This document shows positions 1 to 9,278 of a stretch of 50,064 bases of DNA, piece by piece. The translations under genes and the position numbers were made by a program. Within the stretch, counting starts at the first letter, position 1. Each line of letters begins with the position of its first letter. Origin of the DNA: Acidimicrobiales bacterium (GTDB lineage Bacteria > Actinomycetota > Acidimicrobiia > Acidimicrobiales > SZUA-35). The stretch spans positions 1 to 50,064 of the forward strand of contig JAHDFH010000001.1 of NCBI GenBank assembly GCA_020628305.1. The letters run 5' to 3'. The notes under the pieces are model-generated. The model was not told the DNA's origin. It made no database searches and saw only the letters and a program-made list of their open reading frames with translations.

Positions 1-155
1 CCCCACGGTGGGGACGGTCCTATCCGACTCATTGCGGTCATCCTAAAGGGGTCTTTGGTAGCCAAAGCTAGTTAGAGATCCTCCTACGGCATCAAGCCTC
101 GGAGAATGACGGCGTGGTGTGGGCCATGTTTTCAGACGATTGTGGGTGCCTGCAA

Positions 156-1064
156 TTACGGCGTTGGGCGGCGAGTTGCCGTTGAGACCCTGTGCCTCTG
201 AAATGTAGCTATAGCTGAATCTCTACGCCTTGTAGCAGCTGGTCGTGGGACGGAGCTTACCCGGTTGCTAGCTGGGGGTACTGTAGATGGTCCTTCATGC
301 GCTCGATGAGTAGGCCGAGGAGTATGCGCTCGATGATTTTGTGCCGTAACTGAACGGTTCGGAGTCACTGTGGCGTTGCGTGGGCGCACAGTTCCGTGAG
401 CAGCGGCTTGAGTAGTCGTAGCTGGTCTAGCTTGAGCGGCTGGAGTAACTTCTCCTGCTTGACGGCGTACTGGTTCAGCGTGCTGGTCGAGGAATCCGGC
501 GACGTCGTTGCGAGCGCCATGCGCGTCCTCCAACATCACTCGCTTGATCTCTTCAAAGCCTACATAGCCCAAGAAGTTACCTTGACTGTCTAGCTGCATA
601 GCGCCGTACTGTCCGGCCTTGTAGCGCTTAGCCGTCATGCCGAAGCCTTTCATGACTTGTGCATATTGTGTGCCGTCCGGAGCGTCGACCAGTCTTGGCG
701 TTTGTAGCGCCTTGGAGAGCTCGGTGTGTGCCTGGGTTATGCGCCCCGCTTCCATGCGGTCAATCCAGCCTTTGCTGATTGCTACATGTAGACAAGCTTC
801 GAGTGCTTTGGGGTGCATCAGCGGATGTGTTTTGCCCTCAGAGTCGATGATCTCAAACAATCCATTGGGGTTGATGGCCCCGTGAATTTCATGTGCCTGA
901 CCAGTGCTTGCATCAACGAATTGGATAGGTGCTACAAGGCCAGAAATGTTAGGGCCAGCTTCGAGTCGATCTAGGGGATCGACAAGTTCTTGGTTGAACG
1001 AGTTGGCTAGGCGCGCCAGCTCCCCTTGAGTATGGGATCTGTGTTGTGGAAGACTTGTTGTCAT
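156..1064 (-). CDS. Hypothetical protein; N-terminal ~190 aa look ordered, C-terminal ~110 aa T/R/P/A-rich and possibly out of frame
   Basis: 302-aa ORF; GGAG Shine-Dalgarno-like sequence (ggcggagtgagATG on minus strand) upstream of ATG; no family recognised. Confidence 0.6.
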   Translation of the reverse strand: MTTSLPQHRSHTQGELARLANSFNQELVDPLDRLEAGPNISGLVAPIQFVDASTGQAHEIHGAINPNGLFEIIDSEGKTHPLMHPKALEACLHVAISKGWIDRMEAGRITQAHTELSKALQTPRLVDAPDGTQYAQVMKGFGMTAKRYKAGQYGAMQLDSQGNFLGYVGFEEIKRVMLEDAHGARNDVAGFLDQHAEPVRRQAGEVTPAAQARPATTTQAAAHGTVRPRNATVTPNRSVTAQNHRAHTPRPTHRAHEGPSTVPPASNRVSSVPRPAATRRRDSAIATFQRHRVSTATRRPTP

Positions 1065-1232
1065 CTCACTCCGCCTAAGAATTTGCCGCTAGCTCAATTA
1101 TACCGCACCTACAGAGCATAAATCCAGTCCCAAATGGGTGAAATCTCGACCAAGTTTTCTTCTCAAATTGTGGTTCAAGTGGCCCATTTCCTGACTCCAG
1201 TCAGCACCGGCAACTTCGTCTAGACTAAAGAG

Positions 1233-1829
1233 GTGACTTATATTGCGTTTGAAGGTCCTGAAGGGTCGGGAAAGAGCACTCAAGCCGCTCGTTTAGCCAA
1301 GAAAACAGGCGCCTTGCTCACTCGAGAACCTGGCGCCACTCAGCTGGGAAAAAGCATCCGTGAAGCACTACTTTCTAACTCTGGTGCTGAAATATCAGCC
1401 GAATCTGAAGCCATTTTGATGGCAGCTGACCGAGCGCAAACAACAAGAGAGATAGTTGTTCCAGCAATGAAGCGAGGACAGCATGTGATTACCGACCGTA
1501 GCGTCTATTCGTCTTTCGCTTATCAGGGGTATGGGCGTGGTTTAGAACTGGAGTACTTGCGTGAGCTGAATAGGTTGGCTCTAGCTGATGTCTGGCCACA
1601 ATACGTTGTGTTGATCGACCTTCCTGCTGAGGCTGCTATGGGGCGCCTTAACAGAGAGTTGGATCGCTTCGAGCTTGCCGGTGAAGACTTTCACCAACGG
1701 GTAAATGCGGGTTACAAAGCTATGGCCCAGGCGAACCCGGACAGCTGGATAGTTGTGGACGGATCAGGTTCTGTTAAGCAGGTTGAAGAGCGTGTCTGGG
1801 GAAAGGTCCGCTTCATCTTTGAGGGCTAG
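1233..1829 (+). CDS. tmk: Thymidylate kinase
   Basis: N-terminal P-loop IAFEGPEGSGKSTQAARLA, TREPG motif, DRSVYSSFAYQG; located just upstream of a holB-like gene. Confidence 0.93.
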   Translation: MTYIAFEGPEGSGKSTQAARLAKKTGALLTREPGATQLGKSIREALLSNSGAEISAESEAILMAADRAQTTREIVVPAMKRGQHVITDRSVYSSFAYQGYGRGLELEYLRELNRLALADVWPQYVVLIDLPAEAAMGRLNRELDRFELAGEDFHQRVNAGYKAMAQANPDSWIVVDGSGSVKQVEERVWGKVRFIFEG

Positions 1830-1891
1830 CCTCAGGACATTTGCCCCCGTCTCCATTGTCCCTTGTCGTAGCTTTGGGTTAGGATGCAGTC

Positions 1892-2263
1892 ATGAATTCG
1901 CAAAACACGCAAACACCTGCAGAAACAAAGTCAACTGAGAACGCTCCGTCTTTCCGTAAAACTAAGAGCGGCAAGTGGGCTGTAATGGGCCCAGTTGAGA
2001 CACTGCAGAAGGCCCTCGATGGTGACGGCAAGGTTGATGTATTGAAGAAGTCTGGTGACTGGAGTAGTTACACAGTTGTTTCTTTGGGCAAGCCTTTTGA
2101 TGTTGATGGCACCTCGATGTGTTACGGATATGACACTGTTGATGAACAGCCTTCTCAGCAAGGTGGCGGAGATATTGATCTGTCTAAAGCCCCAGTACAG
2201 GAAGATGGCGAACCTTTGCCGCAATTCCAAGGTTCTGAAGAAGACACCGAAGCACCTTTTTAA
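1892..2263 (+). CDS. Small acidic hypothetical protein with SSB-tip-like C-terminus (EEDTEAPF)
   Basis: 123-aa ORF between tmk and holB-like gene; acidic C-terminal tail ending in PF. Confidence 0.7.
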   Translation: MNSQNTQTPAETKSTENAPSFRKTKSGKWAVMGPVETLQKALDGDGKVDVLKKSGDWSSYTVVSLGKPFDVDGTSMCYGYDTVDEQPSQQGGGDIDLSKAPVQEDGEPLPQFQGSEEDTEAPF

Positions 2264-2271
2264 ACTAGTTG

Positions 2272-3345
2272 ATGGATTCCGAGCTCATAAATTTGATCTG
2301 GGATGGCTTTCCTGGTCAGGATAATGCAAAGGCACAACTTAATGCAGCTGCGCTTAATCAGGTGCATGCCTACATGTTTCTCGGCGAGTCCGGAACCGTA
2401 GATGCCGCTTTTAGATTTGCTGCTTTAGTTCAGGTTCAAGCCAATGACCTTGAAGGCTCTGAAGCTTCTAGAGTGATCGATCTTTGCCTACGGCAAAGCC
2501 ACGCAGATGTGATTTCTTTCGAGCCTGAAGGTTCGACACTGAGAGTGTCAGATGCAGAACAGATCATTGCAGCTTCGGCCACCACGCCTCTTGAGTCAGC
2601 TAAAAAAGTACTGATTGTTACCGGAGTTGATGAGATCGAACCAGCGGCTATTGGCAAGCTTCTCAAAGTTGTAGAAGAGCCACCACCTTCAACAGTTTTT
2701 GTGTTGCTCGCACAGAGCGTGTTGCCAGAAATCATCACCATTGCAAGCCGCTGCACACAGATTTTGTTTGCCCCTTTCGCAGAAGAAGCGTTAGTAAAGC
2801 ATCTGGTGGAAACCGGAGTTGATTCAGCAACTGCAGAGCTTGCAGCGCAAACCTCTGGCGGAAATATTGAACGTGCCAAACTGTTGGCAACTGACCCTAA
2901 CTTGGCGGCACGCAACAACTTTTGGAAAGCAATACCCTACAAACTGAATGGTAGAGGGGCAGTGGTTTCTCAGCTAGTCAACGAAGTGGAGGCCAAGATA
3001 GCTGAAGTGTTGGAGGTCTTGGAAGCAGAACAGGCAAACGAGTTGGCACGACTTGATGAAGCGATCAAGGAGCAGAAAGCCACCAATCAAGAACGCTCAA
3101 GAATGATAGCTAGTCACAAGCGGGCCGTTAGGAAGCTTCGCACTCAGGAGCTAAAATCAGGGCTATCGCTTATTGCAGGAACTTACAGAGATGCGATAAC
3201 CACAGCAGTTGGAACCCAAGCTGCTGATGAGCTTTTTGCAGCCAGCGATGCAATAGCGCTGGCCAATGAGTCACTCATCAGAAACCCCAACGAGGCTCTG
3301 CTGCTGCAAGATTTATTCTTCAAACTGCCTTCTTTGAACAGTTAG
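2272..3345 (+). CDS. holB: DNA polymerase III delta' subunit-like (clamp loader)
   Basis: Delta'-like pattern: FPGQDNAKAQLNAAALN..AYMFLGESG, KLLKVVEEPPPSTVFVLLA, SRCTQILFAPF; next to tmk. The ORF track starts 3 nt earlier at a TTG. Confidence 0.85.
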   Translation: MDSELINLIWDGFPGQDNAKAQLNAAALNQVHAYMFLGESGTVDAAFRFAALVQVQANDLEGSEASRVIDLCLRQSHADVISFEPEGSTLRVSDAEQIIAASATTPLESAKKVLIVTGVDEIEPAAIGKLLKVVEEPPPSTVFVLLAQSVLPEIITIASRCTQILFAPFAEEALVKHLVETGVDSATAELAAQTSGGNIERAKLLATDPNLAARNNFWKAIPYKLNGRGAVVSQLVNEVEAKIAEVLEVLEAEQANELARLDEAIKEQKATNQERSRMIASHKRAVRKLRTQELKSGLSLIAGTYRDAITTAVGTQAADELFAASDAIALANESLIRNPNEALLLQDLFFKLPSLNS

Positions 3346-3404
3346 TGAATATTTGTAGCATCAGAGCCACAAAAGCCTAATCTCAAAGCTAAATTAGACT
3401 TATC

Positions 3405-3477
3405 GCCCGGATAGCTCAGTTGGTAGAGCAACTCATTCGTAATGAGTAGGTCGCGAGTTCAATTCTCGCTTCGGGCT
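3405..3477 (+). tRNA. tRNA-Thr (anticodon CGT)
   Basis: Full cloverleaf by eye: acceptor GCCCGGA/TTCGGGC, anticodon arm ACTCA-TTCGTAA-TGAGT, T-loop TTCAATT; CCA not encoded. Confidence 0.95.
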
Positions 3478-3503
3478 CTTGTCTGGTCCAGCACGTCAAT
3501 GGA

Positions 3504-3533
3504 GCGTTGGGGACGCGCCAAAACGCGACGCTA
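3504..3533 (+). repeat. Left arm of inverted repeat flanking ABC exporter gene (GCGTTGGGGACGCGCCAAAACGCGACGCTA)
   Basis: 3510-3533 is the exact reverse complement of 5534-5557; extended 30-nt arm matches 28/30. Confidence 0.95.
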
Positions 3534-3748
3534 CCTGAGTCACCGAAGGTCTAGGCGGCCCTTCAATTTGGTCGTAGTTTCACAAGATGGGCTGTTGGCG
3601 CTTCTGCTGTTCGCCTATACTATAGACATTCTCGTGGAACTCCAGGTGAGTTGGGTGCCCTCTATAAGTAGCCCGAGTTTCCCAGTCAAATAAGCCTCTC
3701 CCAAGCCAGTTGATTTGGTTTGTTTCTTCCGGCTTCCTTTTCGAAAGC

Positions 3749-5536
3749 ATGCATGTTATGGACACGAATACTCAAAAACCTCATTCTGAAATATCTAAAC
3801 AAACCACTACCTTCGGCCTTATCAGGGACGCATCGAAGGGTTACCGACTCAGCATTGCTGGTTTCTTCGTGCTGTCGGCCTTTGGTACTGTGGCAGCAAC
3901 TGCCTGGGCTTTTATCGTTGCTGCCATCATTGATGCCATTGCCGATGGTCAAACAGAGCTCGACGGTCGAATCATTTGGCTGGCTGCTTCGTTCATAGTT
4001 TTGCAGTTTGTTAACGAGTGGGGTTGGCGGTTTGCTGAAATGTGCGCCCGTCACCATAAACCTCCGCTTATCGAGAAGGTTCGAAAGGCCCTGTTTGATT
4101 CGACGCTTGATAAGTCAAACGCTTACTTAACCGACAATTCAAGTGGCGAAATAGGTTACTGGATCAACGAAACAGCCAGCTCCCTACGAGCTCTGTTAGA
4201 CACAGTTTATTGGACGCTGTGGGGTTCCGCTGGTGGGTTAGTAGTGGCAGCTTTCTTCCTTCTGCAAAGCCACTGGATGCTTGCAGGCTTCTATGTGCTT
4301 TGGCTAGTGGCCCTGTTTGCTGTTACTTGGAAGCGGGGTGTGACATATAGCGATCTAGTTGGCAAAGCGACCAGCGAACGGTCAAAGGCATCAGGGCTTG
4401 TGATCGATAGTGTCAGCAACCATTCTGAGTTGCGAACCTTTGCAGCCAGAACTCGTGAGTCTGAAGCATTAGGGAGGCAACAAAGAACCCTGTTGGGTGC
4501 AATTAATACCGAGTGGACTCATAACCTTCGAACGAACATTGCTAAAGGTCACCTTTCAGTTTTTGGTCTTTCTATCGGGTTGATTCTGGCGCTGTGGCTC
4601 TATTTCGACGGTCAAATTACTGCTGGTGGATTTGTACTGTTCTTTACTTATTTTAACGCAGCGGCTTTTAGTCTTTGGGAAGTTGCTTGGGGTTTGACTG
4701 AGCTGTTCAAGCAGTCAGGAACGATCAAGAGTTGCTTGGTTGGTTTGCAGGGAAGTGATGAGCGTGTTGTGATCAAGGGTCCAGAGATTGATTCCTCCGG
4801 TGGTCTACCAATCAAGTTTGACAATGTTAGCTTTGCGTACCATGATCAGCCTGGGCAAGAAGTTTTGAGCGGCTTTAGCTTGGAGATAGCGCCGAATGAG
4901 TCCGTTGGAATCGTAGGCGAATCTGGTTCGGGTAAATCAACCATCACTGGTATTTTGCTGGCCATGTTTGATCCAACAGCTGGTGAAGTTATCTATGCAG
5001 GACATGCTCACAATACGTTAGACCCGGACGAGATTCGAAGGCACATTGCGTATGTACCCCAAGAGACCAATCTATTCAATAGAAGTTTGCGAGAGAACGT
5101 TGCTTATGCTCGCCCAGACTGTTCAGAAGTAGAAATAGTTGATGCTTTGAAAGCGGCTGAGGCATATCAGTTTGTCAGTGAGCTACCAGGTGGTCTAGAC
5201 ACTGTGGTTGGTGAGCGGGGAGTGAAGCTTTCGGGTGGTCAGAAGCAGAGAATTGCGATTGCGAGAGCTTTCTTGAAAGACGCTCCAGTGCTCGTGCTGG
5301 ATGAAGCAACCTCTGCTCTTGACTCTGTTTCTGAAAGAGCAATCCAGGTTGCCCTAGCAAGGTTGATGCAGAATCGCTCGACACTAGTGATAGCGCATAG
5401 ACTTTCAACTATTGCAGGTATGGACAAGATCATTGTGCTTGACAAAGGTGAGATTGTGCAACAAGGCACTCATTCTGAATTGCTTCAAGAAGAAGGGGCA
5501 TACTCACAGCTTTGGCAGATGCAGCAAGCGGGTTAG
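3749..5536 (+). CDS. ABC transporter, fused permease and ATP-binding protein (type IV exporter-like)
   Basis: Walker A GESGSGKST, signature LSGGQKQRIAIARA, Walker B VLVLDEATSALD, H-loop IAHRLSTI; hydrophobic N-terminal half. ORF opens at 3710; start placed at ATG 3749 (3758 also possible). Confidence 0.92.
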   Translation: MHVMDTNTQKPHSEISKQTTTFGLIRDASKGYRLSIAGFFVLSAFGTVAATAWAFIVAAIIDAIADGQTELDGRIIWLAASFIVLQFVNEWGWRFAEMCARHHKPPLIEKVRKALFDSTLDKSNAYLTDNSSGEIGYWINETASSLRALLDTVYWTLWGSAGGLVVAAFFLLQSHWMLAGFYVLWLVALFAVTWKRGVTYSDLVGKATSERSKASGLVIDSVSNHSELRTFAARTRESEALGRQQRTLLGAINTEWTHNLRTNIAKGHLSVFGLSIGLILALWLYFDGQITAGGFVLFFTYFNAAAFSLWEVAWGLTELFKQSGTIKSCLVGLQGSDERVVIKGPEIDSSGGLPIKFDNVSFAYHDQPGQEVLSGFSLEIAPNESVGIVGESGSGKSTITGILLAMFDPTAGEVIYAGHAHNTLDPDEIRRHIAYVPQETNLFNRSLRENVAYARPDCSEVEIVDALKAAEAYQFVSELPGGLDTVVGERGVKLSGGQKQRIAIARAFLKDAPVLVLDEATSALDSVSERAIQVALARLMQNRSTLVIAHRLSTIAGMDKIIVLDKGEIVQQGTHSELLQEEGAYSQLWQMQQAG

Positions 5537-5563
5537 CGTCGCGTTTTGGCGCGTCCCTAATGC
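5534..5563 (-). repeat. Right arm of inverted repeat; lies between convergent stop codons
   Basis: 5534-5557 TAGCGTCGCGTTTTGGCGCGTCCC; overlaps the TAG of the ABC gene (5534-5536) and the minus-strand stop (5557-5559). Confidence 0.95.
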
Positions 5564-7542
5564 GTACGGGCAGGCCCCGAAGCTAGCTGATGCTTGGCTC
5601 CAAGAACACAAGCAGCTATGAAAGGATCACGCGCAAGGTCTGCAGGGGGAGTTGATACGGTAGCTCGCCACGCAGGCGACAGACGCATAGTTCTGGCCGC
5701 TCCCCACAGTCTTGCGATGTCTTCATCTTTCTTTGATGGTTTCTCAGTTGCGCCTGATTCGATATATTGCTGCCATTCCTCTGCCAGCTGCAGGGCTTGT
5801 TGGTCTCCGAATAATGCTTGACGCTTTATAGCCAGTAGCTGGTTTTTCAATTCGGTTTCAAGCTTGACTTTGCCAGCGTCGACCAGTTCGAGGATTTGGT
5901 TGGTTGCTGTAACAGCAACCTCTACTTGCGAAATAGTCCCGTGATCGATGACGACATTGATAGTTTCGACAAGATTGTGGGCGTACATTATGTGCTTCCC
6001 CTTCAGAATCTTGCCTTTGAAAGGCTGCTGTGAAAGCCAGATAGCGGATATGTCCGCTTGGATCCAGGACGGAAGATTGGCATTTCGACACGCTGGCGTG
6101 TAAGAAAGACTCGGAGTGTTGCGTTCAAAGTTGCGTTTCAGGGCTTCGCCGGCTCTGTGTTCAAACTCAGGATCGTTTATAGCGTTCAGTGTTGCTTTCA
6201 CCTCTGATGTTCGATTGTCGGCATTTCCTGTTAAACTCCCGATTATCACTATTGCTCGGTCACAGAGTGCTGTATACAGGTCTGAGCTAGGAGAAATTAG
6301 AGAAACCAAGTCAGTTATACCCCAGGCCGATCTGATGCAAGGGATGAGAGAAGCTACGATTGGCTCCACTTCTTGGTCACCTAGCATGCCGTTTTGATGC
6401 AACACCTTCAAACCACGTAGAGCCGTTCTTGTAGAGAGCTTGGGGCTAGAGAGAAGTCTTTTGGCTTCGTCCGAGTTAGAGCCATTTAAGCAGGCTGTTG
6501 CAGCTTCGACTACAAAGTCCGATATTTCATCATCCCAAAATGCAAGGCGGTCAGCTTCAGCTGCAACCTCCAACGCTCGTGTTGGATCTTCTGAAATTAG
6601 ATATTGAGTGACGCTCCATTTCTTCTTCTTAATAAGTGGAAAAGCAAAAGTGGCTATCCAATCAAGGAATGCTGATTTTGCATGTCCATCTACATCTTGA
6701 TCGAATCCATGACGGGCCCATTCATCAAGTCGGCTGTAGTCATGATCGAACGCAGCCAAGTGATGAGGCATCATGATTTGGAAGATGAAAGAAGCTCGTT
6801 CAGGGTGGGCAGAGGCTGTGGCAAATATGAGGGCGAGCGTATCCAATGGGCGTTGCCAGTTACTGCTGCGGTCGAAGTTTGGTTTACCTGTCATGGTCCC
6901 AAGAATCTGGCCCAACTTCTGCTCAGCAGGGATATTTGGGTCTGTCACGTCTGGATGAGGAGGTTCGTCTAGAGAACGCATCTGTGATGGCACGTCGTAG
7001 CCCAAGACCCCTCCAAACAACAATCGAGCATCCCTTAGTTGTTGTTTTTGTTCGTCTGTGAAAGACCTAAGAGCTGAATGTGAAGATCCCAGTTTCAGAT
7101 AGCCAAGACTGATTTGGGTGAGAAACTGTTCGGTGAGCACTTCTTTGACCGTGTCATCACTGAGATCCTCTATTCCGCTCAGTGACCATGCTGCGCTTTG
7201 AAAATTGGTAGCGATTGCCCTAAGTCCGTGTTCTCCAAGATGGTCAATATAGATGTGACTTGGAGCGTTGATAGTGTCGTCTGCCGCAAACTCAGTCGCA
7301 AGGTCAGCTTGACTTATAAAGCCTGAGTCCAGCAAGGCAGTTACTGCTTGTTTAACGTCCTCAGTCTTGGAAACCCATACTTTTTCATCAAAAGGGTTGT
7401 AGAGGCAAGCCGCTAGCTGTCTTGATCGTTCTTCTGAATCGGGTGATCGCAACACAAGGCTCAGAACTGCCCATCTGTCTTTAACAATTGCCTTCTGTTG
7501 TTCGTCTGGTAGCGAGTAGTAGCAAGATTCGAGAATGTTCAT
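5557..7542 (-). CDS. Hypothetical protein, 661 aa, probably alpha-helical
   Basis: Long ORF, no signal peptide or recognised motif. Confidence 0.75.
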   Translation of the reverse strand: MNILESCYYSLPDEQQKAIVKDRWAVLSLVLRSPDSEERSRQLAACLYNPFDEKVWVSKTEDVKQAVTALLDSGFISQADLATEFAADDTINAPSHIYIDHLGEHGLRAIATNFQSAAWSLSGIEDLSDDTVKEVLTEQFLTQISLGYLKLGSSHSALRSFTDEQKQQLRDARLLFGGVLGYDVPSQMRSLDEPPHPDVTDPNIPAEQKLGQILGTMTGKPNFDRSSNWQRPLDTLALIFATASAHPERASFIFQIMMPHHLAAFDHDYSRLDEWARHGFDQDVDGHAKSAFLDWIATFAFPLIKKKKWSVTQYLISEDPTRALEVAAEADRLAFWDDEISDFVVEAATACLNGSNSDEAKRLLSSPKLSTRTALRGLKVLHQNGMLGDQEVEPIVASLIPCIRSAWGITDLVSLISPSSDLYTALCDRAIVIIGSLTGNADNRTSEVKATLNAINDPEFEHRAGEALKRNFERNTPSLSYTPACRNANLPSWIQADISAIWLSQQPFKGKILKGKHIMYAHNLVETINVVIDHGTISQVEVAVTATNQILELVDAGKVKLETELKNQLLAIKRQALFGDQQALQLAEEWQQYIESGATEKPSKKDEDIARLWGAARTMRLSPAWRATVSTPPADLARDPFIAACVLGAKHQLASGPARTH

Positions 7543-7639
7543 GTATCCACCTTTTTTGACCGCTAGGTAAGACTATCCGCTTGAAGTGCGGTTTCGCTGC
7601 CTAGCCAGGTCAATCGTTACTACACCACCCCTAGATTGC

Positions 7640-7654
7640 TGTACAAATTGTACA
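7640..7654. promoter_or_regulatory. 15-bp palindrome TGTACAAATTGTACA, candidate operator
   Basis: Perfect dyad TGTACAA-A-TTGTACA in the intergenic region just upstream of a short EamA-like ORF. Confidence 0.5.
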
Positions 7655-7670
7655 TATGGATGTCTAATCT

Positions 7671-7970
7671 GTGCATGAGGTAAGAAAGACATCTAAAAAA
7701 GCAGCTATAACAATACTTTTGGCTGAACTGCAGGGCGTTAATCGCCGTTGGACAATTATCACCGGAGTTTCCTGGACCTTGACCATCATCTTTTCGCTAA
7801 GGGCCTTTCAGCTCGGAGAGGTGCAAACAGTGGCTCCTTTGCAGGCGTTAGGCGTTGTCCTCAATGTTTTGGTGGCTTTTGTGCTTTTCAAAGAACGTGA
7901 GCATCGCTTACAAAAACTGACCGCAGGCGTTGCAGTCGTGGCTGGCGCTTATTTACTAACTGGGGTTTAG
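7671..7970 (+). pseudogene. EamA/DMT transporter C-terminal fragment (possible remnant)
   Basis: 99 aa with about 3 TM segments resembling the C-terminal part of an EamA domain (LRAFQLGEVQTVAPLQALGVVLNVLVAFVLFKERE); N-terminal half absent; in-frame TAA just upstream. Confidence 0.5.
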
Positions 7971-8000
7971 CAGATCACTCTTGCTAGAATTCGGGTCGAG

Positions 8001-9191
8001 GTGGGCAAAATGTCGGAAACGTCACAGCAGAAAACACTTACCGAGACGTTTGTAGATTCAGCGGCCCAGTCCGCCGTTCCAGAAATGACTGATGAGCGAT
8101 CCTCAACGATTAATCTGGTTCGCCCACTGGCAATACTCTTTATGACCTTGGTGCACGTCAACCCAGGGTTGGCTATCTACGAAGGAGTTGAGACCGTAGG
8201 GTTAGATTGGCTGCGGTACATCAAGGTGATCACGGCCGGGATTATAGGGAAAACTAGTGTGCCATTGCTGAGCATCGTTTCAGGCTATCTGGCTGTATCA
8301 GTACTAAAGAGAGCTTCATATCAAGGCTACGTGGTCTCTCGGTTTAAAACGCTCTATGTTCCAATGGCTGTTTGGAATGTAGTTGGGCTCGTAACCGCTG
8401 CTCTAGCAGCTTCTTATCTGGGTGTGGTTACTACCAGCTATGAAACAGTGCAAGATCAGTCATTGCTTCGAATGGTACTGTCATCGGTCTTTGCTTTGGA
8501 CAATGGAGGATACACAATCGCCCTAAACTTCCTTAGGGACCTCTTCTTGGTGTCTTTGTTCACACCTGTACTGATCAAAGTGTCAAGGTCCAAGATGGGT
8601 ACCGTAGTTGCGGTGGCGCTCATGGCACTCTCAGCTATGGATCTAACTGCTGCTCCTGTAATTTACAGGCTGACAATTGCAAGCTTCTTCTATCTCGGAA
8701 TCTATCTATCGATCAATCAGCAATTGATTCGTGTCGTGGAACAAAGGTGGAGGCCCCTAGCCGTTGTCACCTTGTTGACCGCATCTGTTGTTTTTGCTCA
8801 ACAGGTTGGCTGGTGGGAAACCGCTGGTAGCGCGTCTATTGAAGTAACTAGCGCTGAGCTGTTGCTTCGTCTCTTGATGGCGGCGAGCCTATGGAACTTA
8901 TGTTCTTGGCTGGTCCGAAAGGACATCAGGTTTTCGAGAACTACAGCTGATGCTACCTACCTGTTTTTTCTAAGTCATGTCTTCCTATTTGGCTTGCTTT
9001 GGGTTGGGTGGGAAAGGTTGGTTTCGGCTGACGCAACACAAGCGATTTACCTGGTGTTTTACTTCGTGGCACCCGTAGCTACTTTTGGCGGCATCGTGGT
9101 TGCTTCAAGAATGCTTAACTACTTTCCGGCGGCGGTCCAGATACTCCTGAGGGGCAAGAAGAAACCCCGGAAAGTACTAGACCTAAGGTAG
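8001..9191 (+). CDS. Acyltransferase 3-like integral membrane protein
   Basis: Polytopic; N-terminal LVRPLAILFMTLVHVNPG resembles the acyltransferase_3 N-terminal motif. Confidence 0.65.
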   Translation: MGKMSETSQQKTLTETFVDSAAQSAVPEMTDERSSTINLVRPLAILFMTLVHVNPGLAIYEGVETVGLDWLRYIKVITAGIIGKTSVPLLSIVSGYLAVSVLKRASYQGYVVSRFKTLYVPMAVWNVVGLVTAALAASYLGVVTTSYETVQDQSLLRMVLSSVFALDNGGYTIALNFLRDLFLVSLFTPVLIKVSRSKMGTVVAVALMALSAMDLTAAPVIYRLTIASFFYLGIYLSINQQLIRVVEQRWRPLAVVTLLTASVVFAQQVGWWETAGSASIEVTSAELLLRLLMAASLWNLCSWLVRKDIRFSRTTADATYLFFLSHVFLFGLLWVGWERLVSADATQAIYLVFYFVAPVATFGGIVVASRMLNYFPAAVQILLRGKKKPRKVLDLR

Positions 9192-9278
9192 GGGTTTGGG
9201 GATGTGGTCGCAAAGCCAAAAGCGCTTGCTTGTGGTGAAGTGCCTCAGCTGAAGAAAATTTCTACCGAGAAGTAGTAA

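Noticed and set aside
1-13. Palindrome CCCCACGGTGGGG and hairpin CTTTGG-tag-CCAAAG at 53-67
   Set aside because: No T-tract, no clear gene partner, and the first palindrome touches the window edge so its context is unknown.
396-885. Plus-strand ORFs antisense to the first CDS (65 and 82 aa)
   Set aside because: Cys/Ser-rich antisense translations without RBS or motif; typical shadow ORFs.
3585-3640. Possible promoter TTGGCG...TATACT before the ABC gene
   Set aside because: Spacing of about 15 nt and weak -35; not reliable without transcription data.
3442-3693. ORF 3442..3693 + starting inside tRNA-Thr
   Set aside because: Overlaps the tRNA and one repeat arm; no plausible start or protein features.
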